This document shows, in pieces, positions 6,975 to 15,104 of a DNA stretch of 29,617 bases (position 1 is its first letter; every line of letters begins with the position of its first letter). The notes beneath the pieces are model-generated. The model had not been told where the DNA came from. It made no database searches and saw only the letters and a list, made by a program, of their open reading frames with translations. The stretch is from contig VBHI01000081.1 in assembly GCA_005881495.1 (NCBI GenBank), forward strand, positions 1 to 29,617, in the 5' to 3' direction. The translations under genes were made by a program, and so were the position numbers. This DNA is from Chloroflexota bacterium (GTDB taxonomy: Bacteria; Chloroflexota; Ktedonobacteria; Ktedonobacterales; Ktedonobacteraceae).

Positions 6975-9900
6975 ATGGCAGGTAGTGATCAGAGCAAGAA
7001 ATCAGGTAGACAGAACGACCGCCTGGGACCGAGTATAGAACAAGGCTCCTCTCGTGTAAGTAACGTAGTAGGAAGCGTTGGGTCGCAAAGTGCTCGCGGC
7101 AATCAGCAAATGAACAAGCAAGGTACTCGTCGCCAGGAACAATCAGCTTCAAAACGCGCACAAGGCAATAAACAGCGCAAGAAAAAAAGTCCATCACCAG
7201 GTGGTAATCGACCTGCCAACGTTTCTTCTCCTGATGGTACAGCGGACTCACGAGCTATCTCTAAAGTACGTGATGCCTGGAGTAATATGCAACCTCATCA
7301 CCAGCAGCGTATTCTGGGAATACTATTACTCTTCCTGGCGCTCTTTCTATTTGCTGCTCTGACGGTGTTTCGTTCTGCCCCGGTCTTTTCTGCATTCAAC
7401 GGAGCTTTTATTGCTCTATTCGGTTGGTCAGCCTTTCTGCTCTCCATTGGACTTATCGCCTTTGCCGTCGCATATGTAATTGAAGGCATACGGAATAGAA
7501 AATTTATTCGTTGGACGACGATAGTCGGTCTGGTAGTGCTCTGGCTGCTTCTCCTCGTGGAAAGTCAATTACTTTTGGGTGGTACCACAGCTGGATTTCT
7601 GGGCGCATTGCTCGTGCGTCCCTTATTGGGTTGGCCCCCTGTAGCTGGACATGTCTTGCTAATCGGTCTATTTGGCATTGTTACCATCGTGACCTTTCAG
7701 ATCACTTTAGGGCATTTCATGTACATCACTCGTGCTTTTCGTGGTATTGGCGCAACTGGACAGAGAGGTTCGTCACCCAACAATGCTTCAGGACCTTCTC
7801 CGTTCCTGGGTCAGCGTCCACGCTTCAGTCGCTATGGCAGTGGCAGCGCTGGCAGCGCTGGCAGCACGTCATCTTCATCTGCAAATGGTCAACAGGGGTC
7901 GGCGCCTCCTGCTGATGTGGAGCAAGATGACCAGCAAATCATCGTATTTGAAGCAGATTTTGGAGACGAAGATGATCCTCTCAATGACATCAACATCCAT
8001 AAGCAGCACATCAGCCGCGTCCCACGTGGGCCGCGTCCTGCCCTTCCACTCGATCCCGCGGAGCATAATGACGCGATACAAGGGGTGAACCAGCAGCCCT
8101 TGCCTTTTAACCAGGCAGCTGGTAAAAATGCTGAGAAAAAAATTCCAACGATGGAATCGCTTGCACCCAATCCTCTACAGAAGAAACAACCAAAGTTTTA
8201 CGGCCAGGCAGAAGATACCATGAAAGCGTCTTCCTGGAAACTGCCTGATACGACCATGCTCAACAATCCTGAAGAAGTCAAATTGCTGATGTTAGGCGAC
8301 GATACGTCCACGCTGGCAAAGACTATCCAGGACACCTTACGCAGTTTCCGTGTCGAGGCTGAGGTGAAGCAAGAAGACATCAGTATCGGCCCAACAGTAA
8401 TCCGTTTTGGCATTCGTCCAACTGGTAAGCCGGAAATGAAGCCAGATGCTCAGGGCAAACTCATTCCAGTTAAGGATGCTGGCGGTAACATCGTGTATGA
8501 GGCGCGTACAAGGGTGAGCCGTATCATGGCGCTCCAAAACGACCTGGCACTGGTGCTGGAGGCTAAAACCATCCGTATGGAGGCTCCTGTTCCTGGGCGT
8601 CCATATGTTGGTGTCGAGATACCCAACAAAAATAGCCGCCTCGTCACGTTGCGTGAAGTCCTCGAGAGTAAAGAGTACCAGGCGGCAAAGGCAAAATCCA
8701 AACTGGCTATCGCCCTGGGAAAAGACGTTGCCGGTGCCGTTCGTGTCAGCGATCTCGCTCGGATGCCTCACTTGCTGATTGCGGGAGCTACCGGCTCCGG
8801 CAAGTGCTTAGCATATAATGAGCCAGTCTTCTTAGCTGATGGACGAGTTGTCAAGGCGCAAGAGTTGATAGGTCAAAGTGCGCAGGTAATAGGTGTCACT
8901 GATACTCAAACAATGCAGCAAATTTCTGTATCTGCTACCTTTACAGAAAATGGTGTTCAGGATGTTTTTGAGATCAAACTTGATAATGGAATAATACTCC
9001 GTCGTACTGGAGAACATCCACTATGGGCGGCTTGTCTTAACGAAGACCAACACGTCGGTCGTCAACCTAATGGTAAAGCAATGAGGCGTACTCGCACCAT
9101 TAATCCTGGATGGGTTCAAGCGAAAGATTTGCGAGTATGTGGCAATCGTCCTCATTTCGATGGGCATGTTATCTTGTGTCCACTTACTATTCAGCAACAA
9201 GGAACAGCCTTACGAAGTGACGCAGATGTTATTTTGTGCGCTGCCTTGTTGGCAGAAGGTAGCTTGAATCAGTATGACTCTTTAACATATATGAGAACAC
9301 CACGCTTTACCAATGCTGACCCTTTAATGGTTGAATTGGTTGCCGGAGCAGTGAAAGAGTATGATTGTAGGTTAGTGCTTTCGACGAGTAAGAGTAAAGG
9401 TCCTATAGACTACTACATTTCAAAAACTACCCGCAAAGGGAGAGGCACAGGAAATCCGGTGGCCCGCTTGGTACATGAATGGGAAATAGATTGCCTTGCT
9501 ACACAGAAGGGCATTCCAGCCTGGGTGTTCCAACTTCCAGACGAGCAAATTGCCTTGTTTTTGCGCGTATTTTTTGATTGTGATGGTTGGTTTGACGCTA
9601 CTCCAGGTCGTACACCCGGAGTCAATGTGAGTCTTGCAAATCCTACCCTTATTCGGCAGATTGGTCAGCTTGCCTTGCGCCTTGGCATTACAGGCACGTA
9701 TAGATATAGAGATAATGGACATGCAGGTGTGTGGTCATGGTCTAGCGGTATGGTCGATGTATGGAAAGAACGAGTTGGTTCAACCGTAAAAGCTGAAAAG
9801 TTGGCATGTGCTGTGAGAGAACTAGCCACGAATCGTGAGAATGCTGCTACTGAGTGGAACGCTTGGCGTAGGGCACGCCCTCTTTCTGATCAAAAATTCG

Positions 9901-11162
9901 CTGATTGCCCTCAAGGCTACGAGTGGCGCAAAATCGTTTCTTTTCGTCGCATTACAGCGCCTACCGTGAACATTGAAGTTCATAGTGAGAATCATGCATT
10001 TGTTGGATATGCGGTTGAACATAATAGCGTCTGCATCAACACAATCATTGCCAGCATTCTCACTCAGGCCAGCCCCGAAGATGTGCGCCTGCTGTTGGTT
10101 GACCCAAAGATGGTCGAACTCAACATGTACGTTGGGATACCACACCTGCTCTTCCCTGTCGTGACAGAGGTCGAGAGAGTCGTTCCGTTGCTCAAAAATG
10201 CCATCTCCGAGATGGAGAAACGCTATCGCCTTTTCTCACAATTGGGCGTACGCAATCTTGATGGCTATCGCAAACTCCGCGCCGAAAAGATTGCTCGTGG
10301 CGATAATACGCTAAAGAGCCTTCCCGCAATTGTCGTCATCATCGATGAACTGGCTGACTTGATGATGGCGGCACCGGAAGAGGTAGAAGGGATGATTTGC
10401 CGCCTGGCACAACTCGCGCGTGCAACGGGTATACATCTTGTTGTCGCTACGCAGCGCCCCTCGGTCGATGTCATTACGGGACTAATCAAAGCGAACATTC
10501 CCACGCGTATCTCGTTTATGGTTAGTTCAGCGGTCGATTCGCGCACCATCATAGATATGGGCGGTGCGGAGCGTCTCCTGGGTCGTGGTGATATGCTCTA
10601 CCTACCGGCTGACGCTGGCAGGCCGGAGCGTATTCAAGGCTCGTTCCTGGCCGATGAAGAGGCCGAAAAACTGGTTGCCTACTGGCGGTTGCAATCCCTA
10701 GAACAAATGAATGCTATGAATAGTGGTACTAAACTAGATGCAACTGCTATACCCCAGCCGATAGAGCCAGGCTGGGAGATTAAAGAACACATCTCTGATG
10801 ATTTTGAGTTGGAGGATGACCTGTTAGAGCGAGCAGAAGAGGTGGTGCGTGAATATGAACGGGCCTCTATTTCGCTTTTGCAACGCCGATTGCGCATTGG
10901 CTATTCTCGGGCCGCGCGTCTCATCGATCTACTGGAGCAACGTGGTATTATCGGACAATTTGAGTCAGGTGGGCGTTCCCGCGAAGTGTTGGATACTGGC
11001 AATGGTTCTGAGAGACGTGGCGGCAATGGTGGTGGCGAAGGAAGAACCATAGCAGACGAAGTGGCCGATATTATAGCTGATGAGAAAGCACGCGAGGAAT
11101 TCCTGAAAAAGCAACGAGAGGCCGGACGATTGCCTGCCGAGGGCAGTGAAGAAACTGAATAA
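6975..11162 (+). CDS. ftsK: DNA translocase FtsK/SpoIIIE, interrupted by an intein
   Basis: FtsK is a membrane-anchored hexameric motor that pumps chromosomal DNA through the division septum. The 1395-residue precursor has a basic, Ser/Gln-rich disordered N-terminus (1-105), four membrane segments (about 113-243), an acidic/proline linker and the RecA-like motor. The Walker A motif GATGSGK/S is split after Lys610 by a 407-residue intein (611-1017); the spliced protein is 988 residues. Walker B is VVIIDELADLM (about 1117-1127), followed by QLARATGIHLVVATQRPSVDVITG. The C-terminal winged-helix gamma domain (about 1280-1330, SISLLQRRLRIGYSRAARLI) reads chromosome-polarity sequences. The ATG at 6975 has AAGGAGG 9 nt upstream. 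Without splicing the motor could not bind ATP normally. Confidence 0.96.
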   Translation: MAGSDQSKKSGRQNDRLGPSIEQGSSRVSNVVGSVGSQSARGNQQMNKQGTRRQEQSASKRAQGNKQRKKKSPSPGGNRPANVSSPDGTADSRAISKVRDAWSNMQPHHQQRILGILLLFLALFLFAALTVFRSAPVFSAFNGAFIALFGWSAFLLSIGLIAFAVAYVIEGIRNRKFIRWTTIVGLVVLWLLLLVESQLLLGGTTAGFLGALLVRPLLGWPPVAGHVLLIGLFGIVTIVTFQITLGHFMYITRAFRGIGATGQRGSSPNNASGPSPFLGQRPRFSRYGSGSAGSAGSTSSSSANGQQGSAPPADVEQDDQQIIVFEADFGDEDDPLNDINIHKQHISRVPRGPRPALPLDPAEHNDAIQGVNQQPLPFNQAAGKNAEKKIPTMESLAPNPLQKKQPKFYGQAEDTMKASSWKLPDTTMLNNPEEVKLLMLGDDTSTLAKTIQDTLRSFRVEAEVKQEDISIGPTVIRFGIRPTGKPEMKPDAQGKLIPVKDAGGNIVYEARTRVSRIMALQNDLALVLEAKTIRMEAPVPGRPYVGVEIPNKNSRLVTLREVLESKEYQAAKAKSKLAIALGKDVAGAVRVSDLARMPHLLIAGATGSGKCLAYNEPVFLADGRVVKAQELIGQSAQVIGVTDTQTMQQISVSATFTENGVQDVFEIKLDNGIILRRTGEHPLWAACLNEDQHVGRQPNGKAMRRTRTINPGWVQAKDLRVCGNRPHFDGHVILCPLTIQQQGTALRSDADVILCAALLAEGSLNQYDSLTYMRTPRFTNADPLMVELVAGAVKEYDCRLVLSTSKSKGPIDYYISKTTRKGRGTGNPVARLVHEWEIDCLATQKGIPAWVFQLPDEQIALFLRVFFDCDGWFDATPGRTPGVNVSLANPTLIRQIGQLALRLGITGTYRYRDNGHAGVWSWSSGMVDVWKERVGSTVKAEKLACAVRELATNRENAATEWNAWRRARPLSDQKFADCPQGYEWRKIVSFRRITAPTVNIEVHSENHAFVGYAVEHNSVCINTIIASILTQASPEDVRLLLVDPKMVELNMYVGIPHLLFPVVTEVERVVPLLKNAISEMEKRYRLFSQLGVRNLDGYRKLRAEKIARGDNTLKSLPAIVVIIDELADLMMAAPEEVEGMICRLAQLARATGIHLVVATQRPSVDVITGLIKANIPTRISFMVSSAVDSRTIIDMGGAERLLGRGDMLYLPADAGRPERIQGSFLADEEAEKLVAYWRLQSLEQMNAMNSGTKLDATAIPQPIEPGWEIKEHISDDFELEDDLLERAEEVVREYERASISLLQRRLRIGYSRAARLIDLLEQRGIIGQFESGGRSREVLDTGNGSERRGGNGGGEGRTIADEVADIIADEKAREEFLKKQREAGRLPAEGSEETE
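8805..10025 (+). mobile_element. Intein with LAGLIDADG homing endonuclease, in FtsK Walker A
   Basis: A self-splicing protein element of 407 residues (precursor residues 611-1017). The N-terminal splice block begins Cys-LAYNEPVFLADGRVV, and block B is NGIILRRTGEHPLWA with the TxxH signature. The C-terminal blocks are NIEVHSENHAFVGYAVEHN, ending in the obligatory His-Asn before extein Ser1018, so Cys1, the final Asn and Ser+1 are all intact. Two LAGLIDADG-type helices flank the centre: ILCAALLAEGS (acidic Glu761) and LFLRVFFDCDG (acidic Asp870), so a working endonuclease is possible. By eye it is more AT-rich than the flanking ftsK sequence, consistent with transfer. Confidence 0.95.
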
Positions 11163-11219
11163 CCGACCCCACCCCATGTCAGTCGGGCGTATGAAATTGT
11201 TGCCTGCAAACGAGCCGTA

Positions 11220-11239
11220 GGGGCCGATTTATCGGCCCC
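11220..11239. terminator. GC-rich hairpin downstream of ftsK
   Basis: GGGGCCGAT (11220-11228) pairs perfectly with ATCGGCCCC (11231-11239) around two bases. It lies 57 nt after the ftsK stop. It has no U-tract, so it is either a terminator-like hairpin or a dispersed palindromic repeat. Confidence 0.45.
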
Positions 11240-11297
11240 AATACGCATGAACTTAAGACATAGGTCCAGGTTCCAGAGGGCGAGGGCGGCCCCTTCT

Positions 11298-11419
11298 TGT
11301 CACTCCATTCACTTCGTTCAGGGCAAGCTCTGAGCGCAGCGGAGGGTCTGGCTGCATGGGCGTCGAGATGCTTCGCGGAGTTTACACTGAGCGGAGCGAA
11401 TGTGCTCAGCAGGACAGGG
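11298..11419. repeat. Interspersed GAGCGnAGCG repeat, copy 3
   Basis: Starts TGTCACTCCATTCACTTCG, includes CAGGGCAAGCTCTGAGCGCA, then GGCGTCGAGATGCTTCGCGG and ACTGAGCGGAGCGAATGTGC. The second half closely matches copy 1 near purH. Confidence 0.7.
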
Positions 11420-11438
11420 TGGGTTGTGTGGGTTGCCT

Positions 11439-11502
11439 TGTCACCCCATTCACTTCGTTCAGGGCAAGCTCTGAGCGCAGCGAAGGGTCTGGCTCCTTGG
11501 GC
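11439..11502. repeat. Interspersed GAGCGnAGCG repeat, copy 4 (partial)
   Basis: Repeats the first half of copy 3 almost exactly (CATTCACTTCGTTCAGGGCA then AGCTCTGAGCGCAGCG and AAGGGTCTGGCT). It lacks the second half. Confidence 0.65.
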
Positions 11503-11533
11503 TTTTCTCTCTTCTCTCACCTCCTCGTCTCTT

Positions 11534-13018
11534 TCATCCCCAATGGAGCCAGAGCAGAGCATGGTAGAGCTGCGTTTGCCATACGTTCCATGCATGATAG
11601 CCATATAGTACGTCAAAGTGATAGGCTATATGCAGTTGCGCGAGTTCCTGCACGAACTGCCTGGCAGCCGTATAGTACGGCTGGTCCTTCGTCGCCGCTC
11701 CGATATACATGCGCAGGTTCCAGGCCCGCTTCTGGCCAGGCAACACATCGGCAGGACTGTTTGCCCGGATACAGGCGGCATTGTTTCCCCAGACGCTTCC
11801 CTCCGCATGGTAGTAGCCTCCCAATGAGATGACAAAGCCGAAGATATCGGGATGATGCACCGCGATATTCATCGCTCCGAATCCCCCCATGGAAAGGCCA
11901 CCGATTCCTCGGTACGCGGGATCAGCAAGCGTCCGGTAGTGCCGATCGACGTACCTGACGAGATCGATCGCAATGGAGGTTTCCATGAGCTGGTGCCCAT
12001 CGAAGCTATTGCCCCATTCACTCGTTTCGCCTGGTCGACCATTGCCATCAGGGAGAATCAGAAGCAGTTCAGGAATCTTCCCAGAGGCAATCAGCGCGTC
12101 GGCGGATTGATCAGCCTTCCCACCGGTCAGCCAGTCGTACTCACCACCCGGTGAGCCATGCAGCAGGTACAAGGTTGGATAGCGTTTGGTGCGTCCCTGT
12201 GGCGTAAAGTAAGATGGAGGCAGATAGACCACAAATGATCTCCGCTGTCCATCAAGCGCCGGGCTGAGCAGGCTGTCCTCCACGATCGTGCCGTGGGCTG
12301 GCACACCATTGTTGGGAGAGAACATGCTGTGCAGGCCGCTATCGGGAGAAAACTCGAACAGGTCAACGGAGCTACTGGCAAGCACAAGCAGGAGCAGCAT
12401 CAACCCTGCTGCTACCCAGGAGCCGACTAATCCCCTCGTCGCTCGGGCTGGAGCAGCGTACTGCCCAGTTGCGCTTTGAAGCCGCAGGGTTCTGCCATCA
12501 TCTGGATGAATCCTGCGGTGCCAGATGAGTGCCAACAGCCGATAGAGGGGATCAAGGAGCACTTCGCCGAGTGCCACTCCTACTGCTGCTCCAAGAAAGG
12601 CACTGAGCAACCCGAGCGCAAGCATGACTGCTGCTCTCTGAACTAGCACTCCTTCATTGAGCACCTCCAGGTATCCCGCAGGATCGTAGAACGGCCGTTG
12701 TTCGAGCTGGAGAAAGTTCGCAAGATATCCCAGCCAGAAAGCGATGCCTCCGCCAACCATCGCTCCTCCCTTGCGCCGTCCGCATGCGGCTCCTCCCAGT
12801 GCAGCTCCTCCTGTGAGCAGAAGCGCGGCAATCAATTGGGCACGCAAGGGGTCAAGGCCTAGATCGATGATCATCGTAATCAGGCTTCCCATGATGCGCT
12901 CACTGAAGAGGAGAGCCGCGCTCAGCAGGGTGACGCATAATGCCAGGTAGAACTGGATAGCCGAAAGGGATGGCCTTGACCGAAGGCGATCTTTAGCAAC
13001 GATGGAAGAAAGGTTCAT
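11534..13018 (-). CDS. Membrane-anchored alpha/beta-hydrolase esterase (esterase D / antigen 85-like fold)
   Basis: The 494-residue protein has an N-terminal half with about five hydrophobic segments (about 22-40, 43-75, 85-103, 128-152 and 200-218). The C-terminal hydrolase domain (about 240-494) presumably lies outside the membrane. The hydrolase begins RRSFVVYLPPSYF and YPTLYLLHGSPGGEYDW, has the nucleophile elbow GLSMGG (Ser376) and ends with GYHAWNVWQ (His475 as likely catalytic His). This matches the putative-esterase family that includes S-formylglutathione hydrolase-like and mycolyltransferase-like enzymes. The substrate is unknown. The ATG at 13018 has GGAGGAG 4 nt upstream. It follows the MprF-like gene by 117 nt on the same strand, so the two may be co-transcribed in cell-envelope work. 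Confidence 0.85.
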   Translation of the reverse strand: MNLSSIVAKDRLRSRPSLSAIQFYLALCVTLLSAALLFSERIMGSLITMIIDLGLDPLRAQLIAALLLTGGAALGGAACGRRKGGAMVGGGIAFWLGYLANFLQLEQRPFYDPAGYLEVLNEGVLVQRAAVMLALGLLSAFLGAAVGVALGEVLLDPLYRLLALIWHRRIHPDDGRTLRLQSATGQYAAPARATRGLVGSWVAAGLMLLLLVLASSSVDLFEFSPDSGLHSMFSPNNGVPAHGTIVEDSLLSPALDGQRRSFVVYLPPSYFTPQGRTKRYPTLYLLHGSPGGEYDWLTGGKADQSADALIASGKIPELLLILPDGNGRPGETSEWGNSFDGHQLMETSIAIDLVRYVDRHYRTLADPAYRGIGGLSMGGFGAMNIAVHHPDIFGFVISLGGYYHAEGSVWGNNAACIRANSPADVLPGQKRAWNLRMYIGAATKDQPYYTAARQFVQELAQLHIAYHFDVLYGYHAWNVWQTQLYHALLWLHWG

Positions 13019-13135
13019 ACGACTCCTCCAGTGAACATGTTTGCAACCAGACCGGCTGACGCTCTTTCTCCGAGGTCAATGCCTGCCTTGTCGTTCTTCT
13101 CCTTCATCCGCTGAATCTTGCTGCATACAGCGACG

Positions 13136-14947
13136 CTATGATTGATGCACACGCAGGAGAGCGAGCGCGGTCCTGGGCAACGCCAGGGTGCTGCTGATCA
13201 CGATATACCGACTCTCCCAGCAGGGATGAAACTTCTGCTTAAAGTGAAACAGCGAGCGGTGGGTCTTCAGCAATCGCATCTGTTCAGACACCAGGCTGGC
13301 GAACTGCCGTTGCCTCGTCGACATCTCCTGCTTCGTATCGGCCATCGCCACCAGTCCCAGACTTACGACGTTTGCTCCGCGTGCTCGGAAGCGCTCTACC
13401 GCTCGCACCAGCAACAGGTCCATCACTCCCCGGGGGGCATCCGGCGCACGCCGCATCAGGTCTACTGCCCACCCCCAGGTATGCGCCGACCCATATATCG
13501 GGGTAAAGGTGACAAAGGCACATGGCCGTCCCGTCTGCTCGGTCGCCACACCTGTCACCAGGCGTGGCACCGTACCTTGTGGGAGGTCGTCCGCCGCGAG
13601 TTGCATCTCTGCAAGAGTGTCAGCGCGAGTGGTGGCCTCCACCAACCCATCGAGCCGCCCCATACTGAAGCCCATTTCCGCCGCGTGCTTACCTGCCTTG
13701 TGCTCCAACCAGGCGCTTGAAAGGGTCTCCAACTGCTCCAGTACTTCTTTTGGCGGCATCCCCTCGTACCACTGGATGACCACGCCCTCCCGTTCGGCAC
13801 GTCGACAACTCGTGCGCACATTGGCCATCGCTGAGCCGGAGAGGGTAAACGTCTGCGGAGAGAGCAGAGCCTCCTCCCCGATTTTGAAGACATGCAAGCC
13901 GAGGGCACGGTAGGTGGGGAGATGTTCGGGATGCACCTGGTAGAGCGCCACTTGCCAGTCATTGAATGCGCACAGATTGAGGAACCCCCGCATCACCCGC
14001 TCGATGGCCTCAGGCGGGCAAATCGGGTCGCCCAGGACGACCGCCACGTTCCCGGTCAGCCGGTAGCTCACCAACCCCTCGCCATTGGGGGCCAGGTAGC
14101 GCAAGTTCTCGGGTGCCAGAGCAAAGAAGGACAGGGTCTGGTTCCCATAGCGGCGCACCAGTTCTCCTGCTTTGTGACGCATCTGGACGAGCTGTTCTTT
14201 TTGATAGGCCGCTTGGTAGGCCACCCACCAGCGGGCACTGACCGGCCGCAGCAGCAACACCATGCCTGTCAGCAGCACTGCGGCTCCTAGCCCCGGAAGG
14301 GAGTCCAGGAACCAGGCCGCATGCCTGCTCAGTGGGATAATCTCACCGGCAGGGCTATGGACGAGATGGAGCAAGACGGAGCGCACGAGACCACCAACGG
14401 TGCCCGGCAGCAGGAACTGCGCCTGGAGGAGGGAGAGCCCACTTACCGTGTAGACCACCAGGAGTAGCACGCCGAAGACCAGCAGGGCCACGCCCTGTCG
14501 CAGACGCCATGGATCACTGGCGACGCGGAAGAAGGAAGCGCTTCTCAGCAGTCCAAGCCAGAGTAAGAGCGCCAGCAGGGCTTCTCCCACCGCCAGCCCT
14601 TTGGCCAGGTGAGCCAGGGCGGATAGCGTTAGCAGCAGGAGGGCGAGCTGCCATGCACGTCGTTTGCCCCAGGCCAGACCGAAGGCAATCACGATCAGGA
14701 AGAAGCCCAGGATCAGCGCCAGCGTGCGCCCGGTACTCAGCACAGGCCATATCGAAGGAGCAAAAGGTGCCAGCTGGTTCAGCAGGCTTCTCAGGAGTGC
14801 GAGCCGTCCTGGGCGTGCTGGCAGCAGGACCGTCAGGCCGTTGATGCCTCCCATCACGGCAATTGCGAGCGCGAAGCCGGCCCGTATGACTCCAGTCGGT
14901 TGCGCTCGAGACGACCAGTGAGGCCATTGCATGACTTTGCTCTGCAT
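13136..14947 (-). CDS. MprF-like membrane protein with phosphatidylglycerol lysyltransferase C-terminal domain (DUF2156)
   Basis: MprF-type proteins transfer an amino acid from aminoacyl-tRNA to phosphatidylglycerol, changing surface charge. The 603-residue protein has six or seven hydrophobic segments in the first ~270 residues. A GNAT-like cytosolic domain follows, with typical pieces GEGLVSYRLTGNVAVVLGDP, YQVHPEHLPTYRALGL, KIGEEA, FTLSGSAMANVRTSCRRAER, GFSMGRL and VMDLLLVRAVERFRARGAN. It is shorter than classical MprF (about 840 residues), lacking part of the flippase membrane region. The ATG at 14947 follows AGGAGGAAGGAG closely; a start 19 codons upstream (15004) has no better site. It lies 157 nt after clpB. 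Family assignment is firm, substrate unproven. Confidence 0.85.
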   Translation of the reverse strand: MQSKVMQWPHWSSRAQPTGVIRAGFALAIAVMGGINGLTVLLPARPGRLALLRSLLNQLAPFAPSIWPVLSTGRTLALILGFFLIVIAFGLAWGKRRAWQLALLLLTLSALAHLAKGLAVGEALLALLLWLGLLRSASFFRVASDPWRLRQGVALLVFGVLLLVVYTVSGLSLLQAQFLLPGTVGGLVRSVLLHLVHSPAGEIIPLSRHAAWFLDSLPGLGAAVLLTGMVLLLRPVSARWWVAYQAAYQKEQLVQMRHKAGELVRRYGNQTLSFFALAPENLRYLAPNGEGLVSYRLTGNVAVVLGDPICPPEAIERVMRGFLNLCAFNDWQVALYQVHPEHLPTYRALGLHVFKIGEEALLSPQTFTLSGSAMANVRTSCRRAEREGVVIQWYEGMPPKEVLEQLETLSSAWLEHKAGKHAAEMGFSMGRLDGLVEATTRADTLAEMQLAADDLPQGTVPRLVTGVATEQTGRPCAFVTFTPIYGSAHTWGWAVDLMRRAPDAPRGVMDLLLVRAVERFRARGANVVSLGLVAMADTKQEMSTRQRQFASLVSEQMRLLKTHRSLFHFKQKFHPCWESRYIVISSTLALPRTALALLRVHQS

Positions 14948-15104
14948 CTCCTTCCTCCTGTGACTGTTCCTGCCTGTTCGTCGTATCCCTCTGGATACGC
15001 TCACACCTGTCCGCTTCCGTTCATTCTTCTTCTTGAACGAGCAACATTTCTACTCGAAGTGATCATATGCTCTTACGAGTGACGAAGGAAGTTCCTTCTC
15101 CTCA

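Larger units (their letters stand above)
11163..11533. other. 371-bp intergenic region between convergent ftsK and the esterase gene
   Basis: No gene is supported. It holds a GC-rich hairpin (11220-11239) and two copies of the interspersed repeat (11298-11419, 11439-11502). Open frames here are translated repeats. Confidence 0.7.

Noticed and set aside
11179..11616. Open frames on both strands between ftsK and the esterase
   Set aside because: The peptides (LRACPERSEW and similar) are translations of the interspersed repeats, seen also near purH.
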